Below, one piece after another: positions 19,554-28,800 of a DNA stretch of 64,000 nt. The notes under the pieces are model-generated. The model had not been told where the DNA came from. It saw only the letters and a list, made by a program, of their open reading frames with translations, and searched no databases. The stretch spans positions 1-64,000 of the forward strand of contig NZ_WWCU01000013.1 in assembly GCF_009857595.1 (NCBI RefSeq), in the 5' to 3' direction. This DNA comes from Pseudoduganella aquatica. GTDB taxonomy: Bacteria > Pseudomonadota > Gammaproteobacteria > Burkholderiales > Burkholderiaceae_D. The translations under genes were made by a program, and so were the position numbers. Position 1 is the first letter of the stretch. Each line of letters opens with the position of its first letter.

Positions 19554-20396
19554 TTAACGAACCTCGCAGTCTATCGTGTTCGATTTGCCCTGCGGGCCGG
19601 TGCTGCTGGTCGGCGTCGACGAATTGAAAGCAGGCGGCGGCGTGAACGGGATGCCGGGATTCACAGGCAAAATGACTGGCGGCTGCCTGAAGTTCGGCGT
19701 ATAGCCGAACTGGCCGGCGGAGAAGTTAGCCGTGCCGGCCGGGTTGGTGACGTGGATCAGGCCATCGAGCACCTGCACATACAGGCCCGGCGCCCGCTGG
19801 GTGCCGGGTGTGGGCAGCACCAGCGGCCCTTGCGCCAGCTGCAGCGGCGCGACCGGCATCACGCTGTCGCCCAGCGCGGCGGTGCTGGCATTGAGCCAGG
19901 CCTGCAGCGAAGCCAGGGCGCGCTCTTCGTCGGGCGGAACGTATTCGGCCAGGAAGGTGGTGCCGCGGATGCCGATCGTGGCGCTCGGCGTTTTCAGCTC
20001 GAACTTTTCCTTGTTGCGCTTGCCCAGCAGGCCGGTTACGGAACGCAGGCCGCCCTTCACCAGGCTGAAATTGGCGGCGTCGCCGTCCGGCTTGGCGTTG
20101 TCGAAAGCGTAGCTGTCGATCTTCATGGTGGTGGCCGGCTTGAGCGTCATCTCGCTGTTGTCGATGAAGCGCACCATGGCGTAGGTGTTCTTCTCGGTGA
20201 CCAGCGTGTCGCCGCTCTCCACCTCGGACTTGAGCGACAGGATCTTGACCGCGCCGCTGGCCTTGCGCGCCAGCAGCGGGCCGCTCAGCTGCACCACGGT
20301 GCCGGCCACTTGCGCCGCCAGGGCCAGGGTGCAGCTGCACCACAGCAGCAGCGCCAGCATGGCTTTTGTTGCAGACAGTTTTTTAGGCAGACTCAT
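19554..20396 (-). CDS. Secreted FecR-domain protein 1
   Basis: This 280-residue protein has a signal peptide (AMLALLLWCSCTLALA) followed directly by a FecR domain (about 30-160: VVQLSGPLLARKASG, EVESGDTLVTEKNTYAMVRF, ATIGIRGTTFLAEY). Unlike iron-signalling FecR it has no cytoplasmic anti-sigma part, and no sigma factor is nearby. Its C-terminal region has AGQFGY...NPGIPFTPPPAF, shared with the second FecR protein, and the mature part has a single Cys four residues from the end. It lies 45 bp behind the TpsB gene. It is probably a periplasmic or surface partner of the adhesin system. Confidence 0.83.
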   Translation of the reverse strand: MSLPKKLSATKAMLALLLWCSCTLALAAQVAGTVVQLSGPLLARKASGAVKILSLKSEVESGDTLVTEKNTYAMVRFIDNSEMTLKPATTMKIDSYAFDNAKPDGDAANFSLVKGGLRSVTGLLGKRNKEKFELKTPSATIGIRGTTFLAEYVPPDEERALASLQAWLNASTAALGDSVMPVAPLQLAQGPLVLPTPGTQRAPGLYVQVLDGLIHVTNPAGTANFSAGQFGYTPNFRQPPVILPVNPGIPFTPPPAFNSSTPTSSTGPQGKSNTIDCEVR

Positions 20397-20441
20397 TTTG
20401 TATTCCCGATTCTTCGTGTAAGGCGCGCAAGTGCATCACGC

Positions 20442-22019
20442 TCAGTAAGACAAGCCCAGCCGGACGTGCAGGCGGTTGCCGCCGCTGTGCCCGGTGTCCC
20501 CGGCCTGCAGCACATGGCCGTAGTCCAGTTGCAGGTTGACGTAGGCGCCCATGGCCACGCGCAGGCCCAGGCCCGTGCTGCCTATGCTGCTGCTGCCGGG
20601 CTCGCCGGGCAGCCCGTGGTTGCGCTTGGCGTAGGCGGCGTCGTAGAAGGCCAGCGCGCGGCACTGCCAGCGCTCGTTCTTGCACAGATCCGGCGTGTAC
20701 AGCTCCAGATTGGCGCTCAGGCCGCTGTCGTTCGATACCTCGCGTTCGCTGAAGCCGCGCACGGAACCGGCGCCGCCGGCGCCGAACTGCTCGCCCGGGA
20801 TCAGCGCGTCCGCCGTCAGCTGGCCGTTGACGATGGCGCGCAGCTGCCAGTCCTGCGGCAGGCTGCGGCTGTAGCTGCCCGACAGGCGCAGCAGGTTGTA
20901 AGCCGCCTTGGCGCCGGCGCGGCTGAGGGTGAAGTCTTCCTGGCTGCCGCGCGAGCCGCCGGCCACGTTGTGCACCAGCGTGACCGAGCCGCCCAGCTCG
21001 GTGCCGCCGCTGCTCCAGTTGCCGACATAGTTCACACTCAGCGGATGGACCGTGACGTCGTTGCCGAAGTTGGTCCCCAGCGCCAGCACGCTGTTCTTGA
21101 AGGCCTTGTAATCCACCCCGTAGACCAGGCGCGACTCGTAGTTGCCGCGCTTGGCCAGGCCGTGCGTGTAGCGGGTGCCGAACACGGCGCCCTTGCCGCT
21201 GACCGCCAGGTCGAGAATGCCGGCCGACACGGTGCCGGAGTCGACGTTGGAGTAGCTGCCGAAGAAGTCCAGCGAGTCGTTCAGGCTGTACAGGGGAATG
21301 TGGTAGCCCACGCCGTACACTTTCACCGCGCCGGGCTTCTCGGCCGTGGTGGTGTACTGCAGGCTGGCCACATGGTCGCGGCCCCACAGATTGGCATGCT
21401 GCAGCACGAAGCCCAGGTGGGTCTTGCCGGTCTGCCCGGTGCCGGTGTTGTCGGCGTTGAGCATGGCCTTCCAGGGGTTCTCGTCCGTGGTTTCCAGCGA
21501 CGCATCGACTTCGCCGTCGGTATCGCTGCTCTGCAGCTTCAGGTTCACTTTCTTGGCCGGATTTTCATTGGCCAGGCGCAGATTGCCGGACACCTCGGTC
21601 AGATTCGGCGTCTTGCCCTCTTGCAGCGCAGGCAGGCTGCGGCGGATATTGGCTTCGTCGAAATGCTGGTTGCCCTTCACCTTGACGCGGCCTATCCTGG
21701 TCTCCACCACGTTCAGGCGCACCACGCCGCGGTCCAGTTCCTGCTCCGGCAGCTCCACCGTCACCACGTTGTAGCCGCGCGCCTGGTAGGCCGCCTCCAG
21801 CGCTTCCAGCGCCCGCTGCACGTCGCCAAAGTCGCGCTGCTTGCCGGTGTAGTTGGCCACCAGGCCGGCCACCTCGGCGGCGGGCAGCAGAGTGTTGCCC
21901 GTCACCTCGAAACGGCTGATTTCAAAACGAATCACGGCATCGGGCTCGGCTGCCCAGGCTGAGGTCACGGCGGCGGCAAGCACACTGCCTGCAAAAAAGC
22001 GCGCTAGTTTCAATGTCAT
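20442..22019 (-). CDS. ShlB/FhaC/HecB-type two-partner secretion transporter (TpsB)
   Basis: This 525-residue outer-membrane protein has a signal peptide (FFAGSVLAAAVTSAWA), two POTRA domains (about 30-185: FEISRFEVTGNTLLP, VVTVELPEQELDRGVVRL, RIGRVKVKGNQHFDEANI) and a 16-stranded barrel with the conserved loop motif VRGFSEREVSNDSGL (VRGY/F) and the terminal strand RLHVRLGLSY. It should export the giant TpsA protein. The start at 22019 gives a proper signal peptide; the longer frame overlaps the fecR gene before it. Unusually, the transporter gene lies behind its substrate gene, with a FecR gene between. Confidence 0.92.
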   Translation of the reverse strand: MTLKLARFFAGSVLAAAVTSAWAAEPDAVIRFEISRFEVTGNTLLPAAEVAGLVANYTGKQRDFGDVQRALEALEAAYQARGYNVVTVELPEQELDRGVVRLNVVETRIGRVKVKGNQHFDEANIRRSLPALQEGKTPNLTEVSGNLRLANENPAKKVNLKLQSSDTDGEVDASLETTDENPWKAMLNADNTGTGQTGKTHLGFVLQHANLWGRDHVASLQYTTTAEKPGAVKVYGVGYHIPLYSLNDSLDFFGSYSNVDSGTVSAGILDLAVSGKGAVFGTRYTHGLAKRGNYESRLVYGVDYKAFKNSVLALGTNFGNDVTVHPLSVNYVGNWSSGGTELGGSVTLVHNVAGGSRGSQEDFTLSRAGAKAAYNLLRLSGSYSRSLPQDWQLRAIVNGQLTADALIPGEQFGAGGAGSVRGFSEREVSNDSGLSANLELYTPDLCKNERWQCRALAFYDAAYAKRNHGLPGEPGSSSIGSTGLGLRVAMGAYVNLQLDYGHVLQAGDTGHSGGNRLHVRLGLSY

Positions 22020-22068
22020 ATTGGCTCTTGGTTTTTTCTGATGCTGCGTAGGTATTTCAATCGGATTC

Positions 22069-22842
22069 TCAGTAAGCATCGGCGGGCGGCGGCGGCGAGA
22101 ACGACGCGGGCGGACTGAACTGGATACCGGGGTTGGCGGTCATTTTCACCGGCTTGGTGGTCAGGTCCTTGATGTAGCCGAACTGGCCGGGATCGTACTG
22201 CCCCACACCGGCCTGGTTGGTCACGGAGATGCCCCCGTCGCTGACATAGACGTGCAAGCCGGGCGGCAAGCCGCCGGCCGGCGGCGGCGCGGGCGGAATC
22301 ATGCTGCCCGACGGCGGCGCGGCCTGCTCAGGCGCGGCGCCCGCCTCCACGAACTCCAGGATGAAGGTGGTGCCGCGGATGCCGATGTTGGCGCTGGGCG
22401 TGCGGATCAGGAATTTTTCCTTGCTGCGCTGGCCCAGCAGGCCGCTGACCGAGCGCATGCCGCCCTTCAGCAGCTGGAAGCTGGCCTGGTCGTCGGCCTG
22501 CTTGCCGCGCGCAAAAGCGAACTGCTCCACCTGCAAGGTGGTGGACGGCTTCATGATGACTTCGCTGTTGTCGATAAAGCGCAGCTGCGCGTAGGCGCCG
22601 GCCTGGGTCAGCAGGGTGTCGCCGCTTTCCACTTCGGAGCGCAGCGCCAGCGGCTTGACGCTGCCGTCCGGCTTCCGCGCCAGCATGGCGCCGCTCAGCT
22701 GCACCACCGTGGCCGCCACCGGTGCGGCCAGCGCCGCGCCAGGCAGGGCCGCAAGGGCGGACAGCAGCAAGCCGGCCGCAAGGACGCGGCGGCGGGCGAG
22801 ACGGCTGGCGGGGCGGCAAGAAAGCGGCATGCGGACGGCCAT
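22069..22842 (-). CDS. Secreted FecR-domain protein 2
   Basis: This 257-residue paralogue of FecR-domain protein 1 has an N-terminal basic stretch and signal peptide (VLAAGLLLSALAALPGAALA) and a FecR domain (VVQLSGAMLARKPDG, EVESGDTLLTQAGAYAQLRF, ANIGIRGTTFILEF). The C-terminal PGQFGY...NPGIQFSPPASF motif is the same as in protein 1, followed by a Pro-rich end. It begins 4 bp after the adhesin gene and ends close before the TpsB gene. The two FecR proteins share almost the same layout, so they look like a duplication. The mature part lacks cysteine. Confidence 0.83.
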   Translation of the reverse strand: MAVRMPLSCRPASRLARRRVLAAGLLLSALAALPGAALAAPVAATVVQLSGAMLARKPDGSVKPLALRSEVESGDTLLTQAGAYAQLRFIDNSEVIMKPSTTLQVEQFAFARGKQADDQASFQLLKGGMRSVSGLLGQRSKEKFLIRTPSANIGIRGTTFILEFVEAGAAPEQAAPPSGSMIPPAPPPAGGLPPGLHVYVSDGGISVTNQAGVGQYDPGQFGYIKDLTTKPVKMTANPGIQFSPPASFSPPPPADAY

Positions 22843-22846
22843 GGTC

Positions 22847-25800
22847 TTAATTGCAGTACATCTTCTTGGTCGGCTCGGTTTTCACCGCGCTGAGGCCGGT
22901 GGCGCCGCTGTCCTTGCTGTCCTCCTTCTTGCCATCATCCTTCTTGGTGTCCGCAGGCTGGCTACTGGCGGCGCTGCTGGAGCCAGCGCTGCCCGCGCCG
23001 GCGCCGTCGGGGGTAGAACCGGCCTGCTTGCCCGGCGTGCCGGCGGCGGTGTTGATGATGTTGACGGTGGAATTGAGCGCCTGGCCCACCGGCGCGGTCG
23101 AATCGTTCTGCGCTGCCGCTGCGGCCGCGTCGGCGGCCTGCTTGGCTGCGGCCGCGTCGGCGGCTGCCTTCGCTGCCGCCTCCGCCGCCGCCTTGGCTGC
23201 CGCATCGGCTGCCGCTTTCGCTGCCGCGTCCGCTGCTGCCTTGGCCGCCGCGTCGGCTGCCGCTTTCGCTGCCGCGTCCGCTGCAGCCTTGGCTGCCGCG
23301 TCGGCTGCCGCTTTCGCTGCCGCGTCCGCCGCCGCCTTGGCTGCCGCATCGGCTGCCGCTTTCGCCGCCGCTTCCGCTGCTGCCTTGGCTGCCGCTTCTT
23401 CCGCTGCGGCCTTGGCTGCCGCTTCTTCCGCTGCCGCCTTGGCCGCCGCCTCTGCCGCTGCCTTCGCTGCGGCTTCCGCCGCCGCCTTGGCTGCCGCTTC
23501 CGCTGCCGCCTTCTCCGCTGCCGCCTTGGCTGCCGCTTCCGCTGCCGCCTTCTCCGCTGCCGCCTTGGCCGCCGCTTCCGCCGCCGCTTTCTCCGCCGCA
23601 GCCTTGGCCGCCGCTTCCGCCGCCGCTTTCTCCGCCGCCGCCTTGGCCGCCGCTTCCGCTGCCGCCTTCTCCGCCGCAGCCTTGGCCGCCGCTTCCGCTG
23701 CCGCCTTCTCCGCCGCCGCCTTGGCTGCCGCTTCCTCGGCTGCCGCTTTGGCCGCCGCTTCCGCCGCCGCCTTGGCTGCCGCTTCCTCTGCCGCTGCCTT
23801 GGCCGCCGCCTCCGCCGCCGCCTTCTCTGCTGCGGCCTTGGCTGCGGCTTCCGCCGCCGCTTTCTCCGCCGCCGCCTTGGCCGCCGCCTCCGCTGCCGCC
23901 TTGGCTGCCGCCTCCGCTGCGGCCTGGGCTGCCGCTTCCGCTGCCGCTTTGGCAGCGGCCGCAGCCGCAGCCGCGCTGTCGGTCAGGACAGGCTGGCTAC
24001 CGCCCTGGAAGATGCCGCTCGGCGCCGAGATCGAACCATGCGGTGCGGTCAACCGGACCGCGCCGGCGCCGGTGATGTGCATATCGGGATCCGCCGTGAT
24101 ACTGCCCGTCTGCGCCTGCAGGTTGATGCTGCCATGACTGCTGTTCAGCATGCCGGCCAGGGCGATGCCGGTGCCGGCCACCATGGAGATATTATGGTTG
24201 GCCTGGAGATTGGCGTCCTGCGTCAGGGAAATCCCGGTGCTGGCCGACAGGCTGATGCTGTCGGCCACCAGCGTGTCGCTGATGGTGATCGGGCTATGGG
24301 CCGTCAGGAAGATCGCGCCGCCGCCCGCTGACAGCGTGCCGGCGGTGTAAATGCCGCCCACGTTGTCGATCAGCAGACTGCCGGCAGTGGTGCTCAGCGG
24401 TCCCACCGCGAGCTGCTCTTCGCCGCTCAAGGTGTTGTACAGACTGATGCCGCTGCCGCCGCTATTGCTACCGCTGAAGTGCAGCACATGGTTGCCGCTG
24501 TTGTTGAGCGTCACGCCGCCCTGCGACGATACCGTCAGGGTACCGGTGTTCAGCGCGCCGTTCTGGCTGATGCCGCCCCCGCCCTCGCCCGTGTACAGCG
24601 CGATCGACTCGAGCGCCGAAATCGATCCCACCACCAGGTTGCCGGTGTAGTGATGGATCGTCACGGTGCCGGGAATGGCGATGCTGCCGCCGCTCTGCGC
24701 GTACTGCGAATTCACGGTGAGCCCCGTCAGGCCGCTGATCGTGCCACCGCTCTGGTTGAAGGTATTGGTCGTCAGCCGGCCGCTGCTGCCGCCGTTGAGC
24801 GTGCCGCCGGTTTGCGCGTAGCTGCCGCTGGTCAGGCTGCCGACCAGGTTCAGGCTACCGCTGGTCAGGCTGAGGGCGCCGCCGGACAAGCTGGACGTAT
24901 CGCCACTCGTCACGCCCAGCGTCAGCGCGCCGTCCCTCATGGTCAAGCCCTGCCCGTGCACGGAAGTCAGGCTGTTCAGCGTGGTCGCGCCGCCGTCGTA
25001 GATCACGGCGCCGCCATAGGCGCTCAGTTCGGCGGCAATCACATTGCTGGCCGTCGGCACCGCGCCGCCGGCCCAGTTGCTGGCGTCGCTCCACAGATTG
25101 TTGCCCGCGCTGCCGGTCCAGATGGCCTTGCCCAGCTGCGTGATGTTGGCCGTCAGTGTGGGCGCCGCCAGCACGTAGTTGCCGGAGTCAGCGCTGGGGT
25201 CCAGCGACAGGCCCGACACCGTCACCGTTTTGCCGTTGCCGACGTTGCGGTCCGCAAAGCTGCCGCTCATGCTGGACGAGTTCAGCAATACATTGTCGCC
25301 CAGGATCACGCCGCCCAGGTTTCCGCCCTCGCCCACGTTCAGGGTGACGCCGGTGCCGCCGTTGTAGGCCCGGTTTTGCGCCGTGATGCCGTTCACGGTC
25401 AGCGTGGCCGGCGTAATGCTCGCGCTGACATTGCCCGGCATGGCGCCGGTCACCTGATAGTTGGCGCCGTCGGCGCCGCCCAGCGACGCCAGGCCTTCGA
25501 AGGCAATCGCCTTGTTGCTGCCCACGTTCTTGCCGCCGGTGAAATAGGCATGCACCGTGCCCAGCGTTACCACATCGCTGCCGAACACGCCGCTGAAGGT
25601 GGCGTTGCCCACGGTGGCGTTATTGGTGCCGTCGTAGACCCGGTTCACGCCGGTCAATCCGCTGATGCTGAGCGGCGCGGCGCTAATGTTGGCGTAGGTG
25701 GTGGTGTACGGCAGGTAGTTGCCCGCATCGGTACCGCTCAGCGTGAGCGGCACGCGGATGGATTTTTCCACGCCCACATTCTTGTCGCTGAAGGTGTAGC

Positions 25801-28800
25801 CGCCGGCCAGCGCCGCCGTGACGGTATCGCCCGACAGCCCGTGGACAGACCAGTCGCCGGCGGCGTTGACCGTGGCGGCCGTGGTGCCGTTATAGACACG
25901 GTTCACACCACTGATGCCGCCGACGCTCAGCGCCGCGCGCGTGATTTCGGCGTCGCTGTTGTAGGTAGTCTTGAGCGTATAGTTGTTGCTCGCGGCCGAC
26001 TCGTTCAGGTGCAGCTCGACGCCGCTGAGGGCCTTGCCGGTGCCGGCGTTCTTGTCGGCGTAGCTGGCCGATACACTGGCCGATACGACATCGTCATATG
26101 CCACGCCAGATAGCGTGGCGCTGGCATTGCTGAAGGTGGTGGTGCCATCGTAGACCTTGCTGCCGCCTATGGTCGCCGTCAGCTCGCGCCGCGTGATTGC
26201 CAGCGTCGGCGCGCCGGCCGCGTAGGTGATGTCGTAGGCGGTCGAATACAGGCCGCCGGTGCTGTAGGTGCCGACGTTCTTCGCCGCTCCCCAGCCCAGG
26301 GTGCCGCTCAGCGAGTCGCCGTTGAGCAGGCCGTCGTAGGTGGGCGTGCCGGTGTAGGTCGGCAGCGCGTTGCCGTACACCGCGCTGGCATTGCTGCCGG
26401 TGACAGTTACGGTGACAGGCGTCAGGAAATTTTTCAGCAGCGGCGTGGTATAGCCGTCATAGATGCGCCAGACATCTCCGGTGAAGAAGCCGTCGAAGCT
26501 GCTCTGCAGCTTGGTCTGCGCCGTGGTCAGCCCGATGCCGCCGGCGGCGTCCGTGCTGCGGCCAGCCTTGGTGGTGTCGTAATAGCCGTGCACCACCTGG
26601 GAGCCGTTGGTAAAGCCGACCAGGCCATTGACGCCGGTGCCGAACCCGCTGCCGTCCACCTGGCCGGTGGCATAGGCATTGGTGATGGCGCCGGCGGCGA
26701 ATTCGCCCAGCAGGCCGCCGGCGTTGTTATGCACAAAGTCGGTGCTGCTGCCCCGGTGGCTGACGTTGCCGCTGGCGTAGACATTGCTGAGGCTGGCGGC
26801 GGATTGGCCGTCATAGCCGTTGCGTCCCACCAGGCCGCCCACATTGCGCCCGGCGGCCACATTGCCGGTGGCGTAGGAGCGCGCTATGGTGCCGTAGTTG
26901 TCGCCCACCAGGCCCCCGACGATTTCACCGATGGTGGCCACCGCGCCGCTGGCGTAGGAGCTGGTTACAGTGCCGCTATTGGTGCCCACCAGGCCGCCGG
27001 CGTAGCCCTGGCCTATGGTGTCCACGGCGCCGGTGGCGAAGGATTTTGTAATGGCGCCGCTGTTGAGACCCACCAGTCCGCCGATGCTATTGGCGTCCAT
27101 GGCCGCATGGCGGCCGGTCACGGCACCGGTGGCGCTGGATTCGGTGATGTTGCCAGTAGTGTTGCCAACCAGGCCGCCCGCATTGCGGATGCCGCTCACG
27201 CTGGCGGAACTGGCCACTTTTTCGATGGCAATGCCGGAATTATAGCCCGCCAGCGCGCCGACATTCTCCGTGCCCGTGACCGAGCCGCCCTGCAACACCA
27301 CGTTGCGGACGGTGCCGCCGGAATTGCCCGCCAGCGCGCCGACATTGGCGGCCCCCGTTACCGAGGCGCCCTGCAATACCAGATCGCGGACGGTGCTGCC
27401 GCTGCCCAGGTGGCTGAACAGGCCCACGTTGTTAATTTCGGGGCGGTTGATGACCAAACCGGTGATGGTCTTGCCATAGCCGTCGAAAATGCCGCTATAG
27501 GCATAGTCGCTATTGCCTATGGGCTTGAAGCCGGCGCCGCCGTTCCACAGCGAGGTGCCGGTGGCGTCGATATTGCCACCCAGCGTAAAGGCCAGGCTGG
27601 ATCCCAGCGTGGCCACGCCCTGCAGGCCGTATACATCGGACAGCATATAGCCCGAGTCGCCGGTACCGTAGCCGCGCAGGAAGGTGCCGCCGCTCAGGCG
27701 GAAGTCCTTGGCGCTGAAGGCCGGCAGCGTGTTGGCATTTTGGCTCCAGCTGCCCTGCACCAGGTTGAAGGTGCCGTCGACCGCGACGCTGCCGGTGGCA
27801 GCGATATCACGCGATGCGCTCAGCGTCAGTCCGCCAGTGGCGACCGCCGCGCCCAGCGTGATGTCGTGCGTGGCCGTCAGCGCGAGCTGCTTGCCAAATG
27901 CCAGCGACGCGCTGACCAGAATATCTTTTTCGCCGCCCGTGACCGTCACTTGCAGCTCGTTGGCCGTCACCGAGGCCAGGTCGGCCGTGCTCAGCTCCAG
28001 CGTGCCGGCCGTGTCGGTGGTGGCGCCGATATTGATGGCATTGCCCGACTTCAGCAGCACCGACGGCGCCGTCAGCGTGCCGCCGGCCAGCGTCATCTTG
28101 TCGCTGTTCAGCTCGATGCTGGCGCCGGAGGTGACGCCGCCGCTGTTGGTGATGCGGTGGCCGGCGCCGGCCAGCGTGGAAAGGGCCACGGCGCCGCCCG
28201 CCGTGACGGTGCCGGTCACGGCCAGGTCGCCATTCGCCGCGCTGACCGTCAGATTGCCGCCGGCGCTGCTGTTGCCCAGCTTGAAGCTCTGGCCGCTCAG
28301 CGTGATATTGCCGGTGCGCGAGGTGGAGTTCAGCGTCGTGGCGCCGGACACGCCGTTGCCCGTATTGTCCAGCGTAATGTCGCCGGCCGCGAGGGCGCTC
28401 AGGCTCTTCGCCGTCAGGCCGTCGACCGGGCTGGTGGTCTGCACGATGCGCCCGGCGCCGGCATTCAGGTTCAACGCCGCATTGGGCGCGGAGATGCCGG
28501 CTTTCAGGAAGATGTCCTTGTCGGCCTGCAGCGTCAGGCTGCTGGCACTGGTCCAGCCCACCGCATTGATGACGTGGATGGAACCGTCGCCGGTTCCGCT
28601 GCTATTGGTGGTGCGCACGGTCACATCCGTGGTGTCCAGCAGCGCTTGCAGCGCGCTGGTGGTCAGCAGCGACTCGTGCGCCACGCTGGCGATTTCAAAA
28701 ATCTTGCCGGTGAGGTCCTGCAGCAGCGGCGGCGCGGTGAGCGGCATGCCGCCGCCGTAGAAGGCCGCCAGCGCGTTGTCGGCGATGTAGATGTCGGTCG

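Noticed and set aside
23110..23975. CRISPR-like array
   Set aside because: The period is short and there are no unique spacers; it is protein-coding repeat.
22616..24331. Arg/Cys-rich and Ala/Ser-rich plus-strand ORFs over the adhesin repeat
   Set aside because: The periodic GCC/CTT repeat leaves all frames open. The repeats follow the minus-strand KAAAE reading, which continues the adhesin frame.
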